DNA of 64,000 nucleotides from Planobispora rosea. GTDB lineage: Bacteria > Actinomycetota > Actinomycetes > Streptosporangiales > Streptosporangiaceae. A program made the position numbers and the translations under genes. Positions within the stretch are counted from its first letter, which is position 1, and every line of letters starts with the position of its first letter. The notes under the pieces are model-generated. The model was not told the DNA's origin. It was given only the letters and a program-made list of their open reading frames with translations, and did no database searches. The stretch is taken from NCBI RefSeq assembly GCF_014648175.1, contig NZ_BMQP01000020.1, positions 62,001 through 126,000 on the forward strand, written 5' to 3'. Positions 13,883 through 22,558 of this stretch are shown in pieces.

Positions 13883-15646
13883 ATGGCATCCTCGGCTCCG
13901 GCCCGTCCGCTCGCCGCGTCGATGGCGGGAGTGGCCGCGGCCGGAATGGTCACCGGCGCGATCATGGAGACCGGCTTCCCCGTCCCCGCGAGCCAGTGGC
14001 TGTTCGCCGCGGTCTGCCTCTTCCTGCCGGCCGTCGGCTGGCTCGTCGCGAGCCGGAGGCCCGACAACGCCTACGGCTGGCTGCTGCTGGCCACCGCGGG
14101 CTGCCTGGGACTCGGAGCCCTCGGCTTCGGGATCCTGCTCCGCCTCGGCGACCACGGTCCCGCGGCCGTCGCCGGGATGCTCCTGCTCTCCCTCTTCCCG
14201 GTCTTCTACGGCCTGAGCTGGATCTTCATCGCGCTGCTCTTCCCTGACGGCCGCCTGCCCTCACGGCGCTGGCGGGCGGGCGCCCGGCTAGCGGGGGCGG
14301 TGATCGCCGTCTACTGGCTGGGCCTCCTGCTGAGCCCGGACGCGGTCTACGCGCCCATGGGGGTCGACAATCCGTTCTCCCTCGGCGGGCCGGCCGGGCT
14401 GGTCGCCGCGGTGGCCGGTGGCCTGGGGCAGGGGGCGGCCTACCTGATGGGCGTGGCGGTGCTGGTCTCCCTCGTCCTGCGCCTGTGGCGGGCTCCCGCC
14501 GCCGAGCGCCGCCTGCTGGGCCTGATGACCGCCGGCCAGGCGGTCGCGCTGGGCAGCTTCGTCCTGATGGTGGTCTCCGACGAGGCGCAACACGCCGTGG
14601 GCCGCACGATCGGGGTCATGGCCGTCATGACCGCGCTGCCCGCGGTGATCGCCGCGTCGGTGTTCCGGCACAACCTCCTCGACATCCGGGTGGGGATCAG
14701 GGGATCGAGGTTCTTCCTGGTCTTCGACCTGCGGCCCACGGTGGACGAGCTGCTGACCGAGCTCGGCCCGGACCTGGAGGAGGCGGAGCCGGTCGAGCAG
14801 CTCGGACGGCTGGCGGGCGCCGTACGGGCCGGGCTGGAGACCCGGTGGGCCGCCGTCGTGCTTCCCGACGGCACGCGGCTGGTGGCGGGGGAGGAGAGCG
14901 GCGAGGCGGTGCTCACGGTCCCGGCGGGGCTGGGGCACATCGCCTGCGGGCCCAAGCTCGCCGGGCGCCTCACCGCCGAGGACCGGCGGCAGCTCGGCGC
15001 GCTGGCCGTCCCGGTCGGACTGGCCGTCCAGAGCGCCGCGCTGGCCGCCCGGCTGGTCGACGCCGAGGAGGCTGGACGGCGGCGGATCGAGCGTGACATC
15101 CACGACGGCGTGCAGCAGCAGCTCGTCGCGCTCATCGCGGGCCTGGAGCTGGCCAGGGCGACCGGTGGCGGGCCGGAGACCCTGACCCTCCTGCGCGATC
15201 AGGCCCGGCAGACGCTGACCGACCTGAGAGAGCTCGCGGCGGGCATCCACCCGTCCGTGCTCAGCCAGGGCGGGCTGGTCGAGGCGGTCGAGGAGCGCTG
15301 CTCGCGGCTGCCGGTGACGACCACGGTGACCGCCGACGCCGCGCTGCGCGCGCGGCGCTTCCCCGACCAGGTCGAGGGCGCGCTCTACTTCACCACGAGC
15401 GAGGCGCTCACCAACGCGCTCAAGCACGCCTCGGCCTCCCGGATCGAGGTACGGCTGACACACGCCGGCGGGCGGCTGCAGGTCATGGTCTCGGACGACG
15501 GGAAGGGCTTCGACCTGGCGACCACCGGCCGCCGGGGGCTCGGGCCGCTGGCCGACCGGCTGAGCGCGCTCGGCGGCGCCCTGGAGCTGTCGAGCGCGCC
15601 CGGGGAGGGCACCCGGGTGCGGGCCTGGATCCCGGCCCCCGCCTGA
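13883..15646 (+). CDS. Membrane sensor histidine kinase (HisKA_3/NarL type)
   Basis: About 587 residues. The N-terminal 280 residues contain about eight hydrophobic segments, so the sensor is within the membrane. A degenerate linker follows, then the HisKA_3 phosphoacceptor box RRRIERDIHDGVQQQL with His407, and an HATPase_c domain with EALTNALKHA (N box), DDGKGFD and GRRGLGPL. It phosphorylates a NarL-type response regulator, but none is adjacent, so it is an orphan here. The ATG at 13883 begins the first hydrophobic segment; an in-frame ATG at 13829 is an alternative, and no clear ribosome site decides. The frame runs open far upstream, antisense to the serine hydrolase, which is a shadow. 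Confidence 0.8.
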   Translation: MASSAPARPLAASMAGVAAAGMVTGAIMETGFPVPASQWLFAAVCLFLPAVGWLVASRRPDNAYGWLLLATAGCLGLGALGFGILLRLGDHGPAAVAGMLLLSLFPVFYGLSWIFIALLFPDGRLPSRRWRAGARLAGAVIAVYWLGLLLSPDAVYAPMGVDNPFSLGGPAGLVAAVAGGLGQGAAYLMGVAVLVSLVLRLWRAPAAERRLLGLMTAGQAVALGSFVLMVVSDEAQHAVGRTIGVMAVMTALPAVIAASVFRHNLLDIRVGIRGSRFFLVFDLRPTVDELLTELGPDLEEAEPVEQLGRLAGAVRAGLETRWAAVVLPDGTRLVAGEESGEAVLTVPAGLGHIACGPKLAGRLTAEDRRQLGALAVPVGLAVQSAALAARLVDAEEAGRRRIERDIHDGVQQQLVALIAGLELARATGGGPETLTLLRDQARQTLTDLRELAAGIHPSVLSQGGLVEAVEERCSRLPVTTTVTADAALRARRFPDQVEGALYFTTSEALTNALKHASASRIEVRLTHAGGRLQVMVSDDGKGFDLATTGRRGLGPLADRLSALGGALELSSAPGEGTRVRAWIPAPA

Positions 15647-15660
15647 CCCCGTGCCGCCGG

Positions 15661-16509
15661 TCAGCCGAACACGGCGGGCGGCGGGACCGGGATGACGACC
15701 GGGTCGCCGTCGTTCAGCGGAGGGGCCCCGGCGACGAACTTGCTCAGGTCGTCGCCGTGCACGCAACGGGCCTGGGTGAGGCCGCCCGCCGCGGTGCGGA
15801 CCATGCCGTCGAGGGGGAGCTCGGTGCGGGAGGCGGCGACGATGAGGTTGCCGAACCTGCGGCCGCGCAGCACCCCGGGCTCGGCGAGCAGCGCCACGTG
15901 GCGGAAGGTGGTGCCGACCGTGGCGAGCACCCGCCGGGCGAAGACCAGCCCCTTGCCGTCGGCGATGTTGACCAGCAGGGTCCCGGCCGGGCGCAGGACG
16001 CGGGCCACATCCCCCATGTACTCCCGGGTGGCCAGGTCGAGGGGCATCGTCGCTCCGCTGAAGGCGTCCAGCACGAGCAGGTCGGCCGAGGCGTCGTGGA
16101 GCCCGGCGGTGGCGGCGCGGCCGTCGAGGATCCTGACCTTGAGCCGGGGTACGGACTTCAGCCGGAGCTGGTCGCGGACGAGCTGGACCAGCGCGCCGTC
16201 GGGTTCGGCGACGATCTGCCGGGAGCCGGGGCGGGTCGCCGCGACGTAGCGGGGCAGGGTGCAGGCGCAACCGCCGATGTGCGCCACGTCCAGGGGGCCC
16301 CCGTCCAGCAGGTCGATCACGTCGGCCATCAGCCGGACGTACTCGAAGTCCAGATAGGTGGGATCGTCCAGGTCGACGTAGGACTGCGGCACGCCGTCCT
16401 TGGAGATCACCCAGCCGGAGGGGCGGTCCAGGTCCCTCAGCAGATCGACTTCGCCGAAGGTGACCGGATAACGGCCCGGCATCGGCTCCTGCGGTTCCCG
16501 CCTGGCCAT
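15661..16509 (-). CDS. Spermidine-synthase-like methyltransferase-fold protein
   Basis: 282 residues with the Rossmann-like spermidine synthase fold. DVAHIGGCACTLPRY takes the place of the glycine-rich motif, IVAEPDGALVQLV carries the acidic residue of strand 2, and LLVLDAFSGATMP the Asp of strand 4. Many actinobacteria have such proteins with no proven polyamine role; they may be aminopropyl- or methyltransferases. There is no signal peptide or membrane segment. It is convergent with the kinase gene (14 bp between stop codons) and divergent from the PBP gene, 56 bp between starts. Confidence 0.75.
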   Translation of the reverse strand: MARREPQEPMPGRYPVTFGEVDLLRDLDRPSGWVISKDGVPQSYVDLDDPTYLDFEYVRLMADVIDLLDGGPLDVAHIGGCACTLPRYVAATRPGSRQIVAEPDGALVQLVRDQLRLKSVPRLKVRILDGRAATAGLHDASADLLVLDAFSGATMPLDLATREYMGDVARVLRPAGTLLVNIADGKGLVFARRVLATVGTTFRHVALLAEPGVLRGRRFGNLIVAASRTELPLDGMVRTAAGGLTQARCVHGDDLSKFVAGAPPLNDGDPVVIPVPPPAVFG

Positions 16510-16565
16510 CCCTTTGATCCTCTTTTCTCTGGTATATCCGAGGGGACATCGTTGGGAGAAACCGT

Positions 16566-18179
16566 ATGCGCACCCGACCGGTTCTCGTGCTCGTCATCGT
16601 GTTTCTCGCCATCGTCGGAGGCAGCGTCTACGCCCTGACGCGTCCCACCGAGCCCAGAACCGGGAACCGGGACGCTCCGGTCGTCTCCGGCGGGGTGGGC
16701 GGGGCCGATGAGGCCGCCCGACCCGCCCGCCCGCAGGCCGGCGCCGAGGACGTGGCGCGGACCTACCTGACGGCCTGGGAAGGCGCCGACCTGGCCACCA
16801 TGGACCGGCTCGTGATCGACTCCCCCGGCGACTTCATCGAGCGGCACCACGCCTTCAGTCAGGAACTGGGCATCGAGTCACTGGCGCTCTCGCCGGGGAC
16901 GATCACCTTCCGGGGCGAGCAGGCGGCCGAGATGCCGTTCCAGGGCGTCAGGCAGGTCAGGGAACTCGGGGCGTGGTCGTTCTCCTCGACGTTGCGGCTG
17001 GTGGCCCGGGAGGGCCGGTGGTGGGTGGACTGGGCCCCGGAGACGCTCCACCCCGCGCTCAAGGACGGCGGGCGGCTCCGGCTCCGGGACCTCCCCGCCG
17101 AGCCGGCCGAGCTGGTCACCCGTTCGAAGGACCGGTTCCCGCACGACAGCGGCGCCGAGAACTACCTGAAGGTGCTCGCGCCCGACCTGTCCGGGCAGGA
17201 CGCCGAGGGCGTCGACGGGCTCGCCCTGGAGGCCGTCACGTCCGCGGGCGAGGTCCAGCGGCTCCTGGAGAAGCCGTCGAAGCCGGGGAGGAAGATCGTC
17301 ACCACCTTCTCCCGCACGGTCCAGGCGGCGGCGGCCAGGGCGCTGGACGGGGTGGAGCGCCCCGCCGCGATCGTCGCCGTGGAGTCCGGCACCGGCGAGG
17401 TCCTCGCGGTCGCCGACCGGCTGGGCGGCCGCAACGCCTTCCTCGGCCTGTACCCGCCGGGTTCGACGTTCAAGGTGGTCACCGCCGCGGCGCTGCTGTC
17501 GGCGGGGCTCACCCCCGACTCCCCGGTCTCCTGCCCGGCCAGCTACGCCCCCCCGGGCGGAGCCTCGATCCCCAACGCCTCCTCCGTCCCGGTACTGGGC
17601 GCGACCACCCTGGTCCGGGCCTTCGCGGTCTCCTGCAACACCACCTTCGTCGACCAGTCGACCCGTACGCTGCAGGACGGCGGCCTGGTCCGGGCCGCCG
17701 AGCTGCTCGGCTTCAACAAGGAGCTCGCGGCCCCGGCGGAGACCTGCACGATCAAGCCCCACGCGAACAACGACCAGCTGGCCTCCGACGCCATCGGCCA
17801 GAACTCGGTGCTGGCCAGCCCGCTCTGCATGGCCCTGGTCGCCGCCGCGGCGGAGAGCGGTACCTGGCGCCAGCCGAGCATGATGAGAGACCGGGAGCGG
17901 CGGGGCGGGGAGGTCCCGCTCCCGCCGGGCGTGGCCGAGGGGCTGCGCACGATGATGCGGGCCGTGGTCACCGAGGGCTCGGCCTCCGCCGTACCCCTCC
18001 CCGAGGGTACGGCGGGCAAGACGGGCACCGCCGAGATCGAGACCGGGGCGGGGATCGCCGAGCACGCCTGGTTCATCGGGTACCGCGAGGGTACGGCCTT
18101 CGCCGTACTGGTGGAGAGGGGAGGCAGCGGCGCCGCCACCGCCCTGCCCATCGCGGCACGGTTCCTGAACTCCCTCTGA
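16566..18179 (+). CDS. Penicillin-binding transpeptidase with NTF2-like N-terminal domain
   Basis: 537 residues. A single N-terminal membrane anchor (VLVLVIVFLAIVGGSVYAL) is followed by a domain resembling the MecA_N/NTF2 region (about residues 55-165) and a transpeptidase domain. The active site is complete: STFK with Ser300 and Lys303, SCN at 356-358 and KTG at 485-487. It should crosslink or modify peptidoglycan outside the membrane. It is shorter than typical class B elongation PBPs because the dimerisation domain is reduced. GGGAG lies 7 nt before the ATG. The spermidine-synthase-like gene is divergent at 56 bp. Confidence 0.85.
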   Translation: MRTRPVLVLVIVFLAIVGGSVYALTRPTEPRTGNRDAPVVSGGVGGADEAARPARPQAGAEDVARTYLTAWEGADLATMDRLVIDSPGDFIERHHAFSQELGIESLALSPGTITFRGEQAAEMPFQGVRQVRELGAWSFSSTLRLVAREGRWWVDWAPETLHPALKDGGRLRLRDLPAEPAELVTRSKDRFPHDSGAENYLKVLAPDLSGQDAEGVDGLALEAVTSAGEVQRLLEKPSKPGRKIVTTFSRTVQAAAARALDGVERPAAIVAVESGTGEVLAVADRLGGRNAFLGLYPPGSTFKVVTAAALLSAGLTPDSPVSCPASYAPPGGASIPNASSVPVLGATTLVRAFAVSCNTTFVDQSTRTLQDGGLVRAAELLGFNKELAAPAETCTIKPHANNDQLASDAIGQNSVLASPLCMALVAAAAESGTWRQPSMMRDRERRGGEVPLPPGVAEGLRTMMRAVVTEGSASAVPLPEGTAGKTGTAEIETGAGIAEHAWFIGYREGTAFAVLVERGGSGAATALPIAARFLNSL

Positions 18180-18261
18180 CCACCCGTCCGGATCCCGCTC
18201 GCCGTGGTCCCGTCCGCCGGGTCCCGCCCGAGTGCTCCTCCGTCCCGCACCGGAGGACAAT

Positions 18262-18310
18262 GTAGGAAAAATCACAACCTACGCAGCCGTAAGTTACGTT
18301 ACCGTAGGTT
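18262..18310. promoter_or_regulatory. Nested inverted repeats upstream of the hemolysin III gene
   Basis: Perfect arms AACCTACG (18276-18283) and CGTAGGTT (18303-18310) flank a second palindrome CGTAAGTTACG (18288-18298). A further GTAGG lies at 18262-18266. A TACGTT at 18295-18300 could be the -10 box, 11 bp from the ATG. The array looks like a TetR-type operator covering the promoter. Confidence 0.55.
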
Positions 18311-18311
18311 C

Positions 18312-18986
18312 ATGACCACCACAGCTGCGGAGAGGGTGCCGCTCCCGATGTCCATCAAGCCGCGCCTGCGCGGCTGGCTGCACGCAGGGGCGCTGCCCGT
18401 CACGCTCATCGGCGGATTCGTCCTCGTCGCCCTGGGGCCCACGCTCCAGGCGCGGCTCGCCGCCGCGATCTACGCGATCACATCGGGCCTGCTCTTCGGC
18501 ATCTCGGCCACCTACCACCGCGGTACGCTCTCCCCGCGGCTGGAGGGCGTGCTGCGCCGCCTCGACCACGCCAACATCTACCTGATCATCGCGGGCACCT
18601 ACACCCCGTTCGCGCTGCTCGCGCTGGACGGCGCGGCCCGTGTGGTGGTCCTGTCGGTGATCTGGACCGGCGCGATCGCCGGGCTGCTGTTCCGGGTGTT
18701 CTGGCTCGGCGCGCCCCGCTGGTTGTCCACCGCCCTCTACATCGCCCTCGGCTGGACGGCCGTGTTCGTCCTGCCCCAGCTCATGGAGGGCGCCGGGGTG
18801 GCGGCGGTGGTCCTGGTCATCGTGGGCGGCGTGCTCTACACGGCGGGCGGCGTGGTGTACGGCCTGCGCCGGCCGGACCCCTCGCCCCGCTGGTTCGGTT
18901 TCCACGAGGTCTTCCACGCCTTCACCCTCGCCGCCTACCTGGTGCAGTACGTGGCGGTGTCCCTGGTGGTCTACGCGGCGGCGTAG
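18312..18986 (+). CDS. Hemolysin III family (YqfA/PAQR-type) membrane protein
   Basis: 224 residues with seven predicted membrane helices. The family signatures are present: YAITSGLLFGISATYHR, LRRLDHANIYLIIAGTYTPF, and the C-terminal GFHEVFHAFTLAAYLVQY with the metal-binding histidines typical of the PAQR/hemolysin III superfamily. Bacterial members are poorly characterised and mostly not hemolysins; hydrolase activity on membrane lipids has been suggested for the superfamily. The ATG lies 1 bp after an inverted repeat and lacks a strong ribosome site. The gene is followed 10 bp later by an F420-type oxidoreductase and the two probably share a transcript. Confidence 0.85.
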   Translation: MTTTAAERVPLPMSIKPRLRGWLHAGALPVTLIGGFVLVALGPTLQARLAAAIYAITSGLLFGISATYHRGTLSPRLEGVLRRLDHANIYLIIAGTYTPFALLALDGAARVVVLSVIWTGAIAGLLFRVFWLGAPRWLSTALYIALGWTAVFVLPQLMEGAGVAAVVLVIVGGVLYTAGGVVYGLRRPDPSPRWFGFHEVFHAFTLAAYLVQYVAVSLVVYAAA

Positions 18987-18996
18987 GGTGCCGCCC

Positions 18997-19377
18997 ATGA
19001 CGAGCATCCCGGAACTGGCCGCCGAGCCGTACGTCTCCGTGACGACCTTCCGCAGGAACGGCACGGCGGTCCCCACCCCCGTCTGGGCGGCCCCGGACGG
19101 AGAGTCCCTGGTGATCTGGACCCCCGTCTCCGCGGGCAAGGTCAAGCGGATCCGCAACAACCCGGAGGTCACGGTCAGAGCGTGCGACCTGCGGGGCAAC
19201 GCGCGCGGCGAGGAGGTCGCCGGCCGGGCGGAGATCCTCTCCGCCGAGGAGACCGAGCGGGTGCGCGGCCTCCTGAGCAGGAAGTACGGCCTGCAGGGGC
19301 GGCTGGTCATCCTCGGCAGCAAGCTCCGCAGGGGCAGCCGGGGGACCGTCGCCATCCGGATCACTCCCGCCGGCTGA
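18997..19377 (+). CDS. PPOX-class F420-dependent oxidoreductase-like protein
   Basis: 126 residues in the split-barrel flavin/F420-binding fold (pyridoxamine oxidase class, Rv2061-like). Typical features are VSVTTFRRNGTAVPTPVWAA, LVIWTPVSAGKVKRIRNNPEVTV and the final strand RGTVAIRITP. Such proteins reduce their substrates with reduced F420 in actinobacteria; the substrate is unknown. The ATG at 18997 is chosen over an in-frame GTG at 18988. It lies just downstream of the hemolysin III gene and is convergent with the M20 peptidase, with a short hairpin between. Confidence 0.8.
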   Translation: MTSIPELAAEPYVSVTTFRRNGTAVPTPVWAAPDGESLVIWTPVSAGKVKRIRNNPEVTVRACDLRGNARGEEVAGRAEILSAEETERVRGLLSRKYGLQGRLVILGSKLRRGSRGTVAIRITPAG

Positions 19378-19380
19378 GGT

Positions 19381-19404
19381 CCGGGGCCGCCCGCGGGACC
19401 CCGG
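19381..19404. terminator. Short hairpin between convergent genes
   Basis: CCGGGG (19381-19386) pairs with CCCCGG (19399-19404) around a 12-nt loop, filling the 27-bp gap between the oxidoreductase and M20 gene stop codons. Confidence 0.5.
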
Positions 19405-20604
19405 CTACCCCGCGGCCAGGCCGAGACGGCGGGCGGCGAGTTCGGCGTACAGGGCGGCGCCGTCCGGGAGGACGGCGTCGTCGAAGCGCGCCTCCGGGGC
19501 GTGGTTGTAGGCGGCCTCGGCCGGGTCCAGGTCCGACGGGCACGCGCCGAGTGCCACGAACGCCGAGGGGATCTCATTGCACACCAGGGAGAAGTCCTCC
19601 GCGCCGGTGAACGGCTGCGGCGCCGTGACGAACCGCTCCTCGCCGTAGACCTCGCGGACGGTGGCCCCGACGAAGTCGGCCTCGGCCCCGTTGTTGACGG
19701 TGACCGGGTAGCTCATCGTGAAGGCGGTCTCCACGTCGAGCCCGTGGGCCGCCGCGATGCCCTCGACCACGGTGACCGCCCGCTCCCGGACGCGCTCGTG
19801 GGAGGCGGCGGAGAACGACCGGATCGTCACCTCGAACCGGGCCTGCTCCGGGATCACGTTGTCGGTCGTCCCGGCGTGGAAACTGCCGACGGTGACGACC
19901 ACCGGATCGAACACGTCGAAGCCGCGCGTCACCATGGTCTGCAGCGCGAGGACCATCTCGCACGCGGCCGGGATGGGGTCCTTGGCGCGGTGCGGGGCCG
20001 AGCCGTGCCCTCCCGCGCCGCGCACCGTGACGACGAGGCTGTCGGCGGCGGCCATGATCGGCCCGCTTCTCGTGATGAACACGCCCTGCGGGAGCACCGA
20101 GCTGATGACGTGCAGGGCGTAGGCCGCGACCGGGCGCTCGCCCGCCGCGTCCAGCACGCCCTCCTCGATCATGAACTTCGCGCCGAGGTGACCCTCCTCG
20201 CCGGGCTGGAACATGAAGACGACGTTCCCGGCGAGCTGGTCGCGCCGGGCCGCCAGCAGGTGGGCCGCCCCGGCGAGCATGGTGGTGTGCAGGTCGTGGC
20301 CGCACGCGTGCATCCGGCCGTCCAGCAGGGAGGTGACCTCCGCGCCGCCGCGCTCGGAGACGGGCAGGGCGTCCATGTCACCGCGGAGCAGCACAGTCGG
20401 GCCGGGCCGCGCCCCCCGGAGCACCGCGGTGACCGAGCTCAGCCGCTCGCCGATCCGTACCTCCAGGGGAAGCCCCGAGAGGGCGGCCAGCACCTTCTCC
20501 TGGGTGCGGGGCAAGTCGAGACCGAGTTCGGGCTCACGGTGCAGGGCGTGGCGGAGGCGGACCAGTTCCTCGCGCATGTCGGCGGCGGATTCACGGAGAG
20601 ACAC
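19405..20604 (-). CDS. M20 family amidohydrolase/peptidase
   Basis: 399 residues. The M20D-type motifs are LLRGDMDALPVSE, HACGHDLHTTMLAGAAHLL, FMFQPGEEGHLGAKFMIEEG and the dimerisation domain with GAGGHGSAPHRAKDP. A final metal ligand is in TGAEDFSL. Members hydrolyse N-acyl-, hippuryl- or indole-acetyl amino acids. The frame is open to 20823, but GTG at 20604 has GGAGGAG at good spacing and starts the conserved sequence (SLRESAADMREELVRLRHALH). The leader carries three GGTTTGYRGG repeats. It is divergent from the lysine aminotransferase gene. Confidence 0.9.
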   Translation of the reverse strand: MSLRESAADMREELVRLRHALHREPELGLDLPRTQEKVLAALSGLPLEVRIGERLSSVTAVLRGARPGPTVLLRGDMDALPVSERGGAEVTSLLDGRMHACGHDLHTTMLAGAAHLLAARRDQLAGNVVFMFQPGEEGHLGAKFMIEEGVLDAAGERPVAAYALHVISSVLPQGVFITRSGPIMAAADSLVVTVRGAGGHGSAPHRAKDPIPAACEMVLALQTMVTRGFDVFDPVVVTVGSFHAGTTDNVIPEQARFEVTIRSFSAASHERVRERAVTVVEGIAAAHGLDVETAFTMSYPVTVNNGAEADFVGATVREVYGEERFVTAPQPFTGAEDFSLVCNEIPSAFVALGACPSDLDPAEAAYNHAPEARFDDAVLPDGAALYAELAARRLGLAAG

Positions 20605-20618
20605 GGGGCGCTCCTCCA

Positions 20619-20657
20619 GGTTTGCGGGTTTGTGGACCCTGATATGGGGTTTGCAGG
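20619..20657. repeat. Three GGTTTGYRGG repeats in the M20 gene leader
   Basis: Direct copies begin at 20619 (GGTTTGCGGG), 20626-20627 (GGTTTGTGG) and 20648 (GGTTTGCAGG). They lie just upstream of the M20 ribosome site in the 302-bp divergent gap 20605-20906 and may be regulatory. The remainder of that gap holds a GAAGA-A-TCTTC palindrome near 20811-20821 and otherwise nothing I recognise. Confidence 0.35.
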
Positions 20658-20906
20658 CTTTATTCGGCTTTCGGCACTGAGGGGACGATAACCGGACCGG
20701 ACCCGTTTGTGACCTCCCGGTGGCGATCTCCCGGGGAAGCGGAGCGGAATCCCCCGATGCGGCCCCGCTCGGGACCGCCGCCCGCGGAGAGCGCCGTTCC
20801 TTGCGATGGCGAAGAATCTTCACGAGAACAGCTATTCACGCGTAACGTCTCCGGGTAGATGTGTCATTGACGGAGAATCATCTGTCCGACTCATCGCGGA
20901 GGGGAC

Positions 20907-22208
20907 ATGGACGTGCACGGCCGCCTCGCTCGCCATCTGCTCGTCGACGGCTACCGGCTGGTTCTCGACCTCGAACGGAGCCGGGGCTCCCGGCTCGTCG
21001 ACGCCCGGACCGGCCGGAGTTATCTGGACTTCTACACCTTCTTCGCCTCCGCGCCGCTCGGCGTGAACCCGTTCGCCGACGATCCGGACTTCCTCGCCCT
21101 GCTCGGAGAGGTCGCCGCGAACAAGCCCGCCAACTCCGACCTGTACACCACCCACCTCGCCGACTTCGTCGAGACCTTCACACGCGTTCTGGGTGACCCG
21201 GAGCTGCCCCACCTGTTCTTCGTGGAAGGCGGCGCGCTGGCCGTGGAGAACGCGCTCAAATGCGCCTTCGACTGGAAGAGCCGCCACAACGCCGCCCACG
21301 GCCGGTCCCCGGAGCTCGGCACCAGGGTGCTCCACCTCACCCGGGCCTTCCACGGCCGCAGCGGCTACACCCTCTCGCTGACCAACACCGACCCGGTCAA
21401 GACCGACCGGTTCCCGAAGTTCGACTGGCCCCGCATCGAGGTGCCGGCCATCCACTTCGGGGACGTCGAGGCAGCCGAGGAACGGGCCCTCGCCCAGGCG
21501 AGGGCGGCCTTCGAGCGGTACCCGCACGACATCGCCTGCTTCGTCGCCGAACCCATCCAGGGAGAGGGCGGCGACAACCACATGCGTCCCGAGTTCCTCC
21601 AGGCGATGGAGCGCCTCTGCCACGAGCACGACGCGCTGTTCGTCATGGACGAGGTTCAGACGGGGGCCGGCATCACCGGCACCCCCTGGGCCTACCAGCA
21701 GCTCGGCCTCCACCCCGACGTGGTCGCCTTCGCCAAGAAGGTCCAGGTGGGCGGGGTCATGGCGGGCCGCAGGGTGGACCTGGTGCCGGAGAACGTGTTC
21801 CGGGTGAGCGGCAGGATCAACTCCACCTGGGGCGGCGGACTGGTGGACATGGTCCGTTCCCGCCGGATCCTGGAGATCGTCGAGCGCGACGACCTGATCC
21901 GGCGCGCCGGCGAGCTGGGCGGGGAACTCCTCGCCGGGCTGCTGAAGCTCCAGGAGACCTTCCCCGACCTGGTGGAGAACGCCCGGGGCCGCGGCCTGAT
22001 GTGCGCGTTCGACCTGCCGGACCCGGTGGAGCGCGACCGGCTGGTGGCCGCGCTCAGAGAGGACGAGGGCGTACTGGTCCTGCCCTGCGGTGAGCGGTCG
22101 GTACGGCTCCGCCCGGCGCTGTCGGTCACGGCGGCCGAGATCCAGGAGGGAACCGCCGCCGTCACCCGCGCCCTGACGGCGTTCCAGGACCTCGGGCTGT
22201 CGGCCTGA
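20907..22208 (+). CDS. lat: L-lysine 6-transaminase
   Basis: 433 residues, class III PLP aminotransferase of the LAT group, close to the length of mycobacterial LAT. Distinctive features are the N-terminal YLDFYTFFASAPLGVNP, the cofactor region FVEGGALAVENALKCAFDWK, LFVMDEVQTGAGITG with the PLP Asp, and FAKKVQVGG with the Schiff-base Lys (Lys277 or 278). It transfers the epsilon-amino group of lysine to 2-oxoglutarate, giving piperideine-6-carboxylate, used in lysine catabolism, in stationary-phase metabolism and in some beta-lactam producers. No beta-lactam genes or Lrp/AsnC regulator lie next to it. GGAGGGGAC precedes the ATG and a strong hairpin follows. Confidence 0.9.
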   Translation: MDVHGRLARHLLVDGYRLVLDLERSRGSRLVDARTGRSYLDFYTFFASAPLGVNPFADDPDFLALLGEVAANKPANSDLYTTHLADFVETFTRVLGDPELPHLFFVEGGALAVENALKCAFDWKSRHNAAHGRSPELGTRVLHLTRAFHGRSGYTLSLTNTDPVKTDRFPKFDWPRIEVPAIHFGDVEAAEERALAQARAAFERYPHDIACFVAEPIQGEGGDNHMRPEFLQAMERLCHEHDALFVMDEVQTGAGITGTPWAYQQLGLHPDVVAFAKKVQVGGVMAGRRVDLVPENVFRVSGRINSTWGGGLVDMVRSRRILEIVERDDLIRRAGELGGELLAGLLKLQETFPDLVENARGRGLMCAFDLPDPVERDRLVAALREDEGVLVLPCGERSVRLRPALSVTAAEIQEGTAAVTRALTAFQDLGLSA

Positions 22209-22215
22209 CGGGGCC

Positions 22216-22271
22216 GGCAGCGCGCCCCGGCGTCACGGCGGAAGGGGTCCGGCCCACGCCGGGGCGCTGCC
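22216..22271 (+). terminator. Long hairpin after lat
   Basis: GGCAGC plus GCCCCGGCG on the left pairs with CGCCGGGGC plus GCTGCC on the right with a 2-nt bulge. It starts 8 bp after the lat stop codon. Confidence 0.75.
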
Positions 22272-22309
22272 GTCCGGCGCCGCGGCGTGCGGTCCCCGCG
22301 GCGCCTCGG

Positions 22310-22558
22310 TCAATGGGGAGTGTCTCGGGAGACCTGCTCCAGCCAGACGTCGATCGCGGTGACCCGCGAGTCCACGCCGAGTTTCGCGTAGATCCGGTTC
22401 ACGTGGTTCTTGACGGTCTTCTCACTCAGGAACAGGTGCCGGGCGATCTCCCCGTTGGAGTGACCGTTCGCGATCAACTCCATGACCTCGGTCTCGCGCC
22501 TGCTCAAGCCCGTAACGACTCTGGGTTCGGCGCTGAACCCGGCATCGTCGACTCTCAT
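22310..22558 (-). CDS. Stand-alone LuxR-type helix-turn-helix protein
   Basis: 82 residues, consisting almost entirely of a LuxR/GerE DNA-binding domain: LSRRETEVMELIANGHSNGEIARHL, LSEKTVKNHVNRIYAKL and a terminal helix. There is no receiver, PAS or ATPase domain. The ATG has GGAGG 4 nt upstream, so the short form is the real product and not a truncated frame. It may be regulated by amount rather than by a ligand domain, or form dimers like GerE. It is convergent with lat. The 250-bp region upstream (22559-22811) holds the tRNA-His terminator and the presumed promoter. Confidence 0.8.
   Translation of the reverse strand: MRVDDAGFSAEPRVVTGLSRRETEVMELIANGHSNGEIARHLFLSEKTVKNHVNRIYAKLGVDSRVTAIDVWLEQVSRDTPH

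Noticed and set aside
14288..16612. Long minus-strand frame opposite the histidine kinase and out of frame with the spermidine-synthase-like gene
   Set aside because: No motif; typical antisense frame of a high-GC gene.
20907..22208. lat as part of a beta-lactam biosynthesis cluster
   Set aside because: No ACV synthetase, isopenicillin N synthase or related gene lies in the window. lat also occurs alone in many actinobacteria for lysine catabolism.
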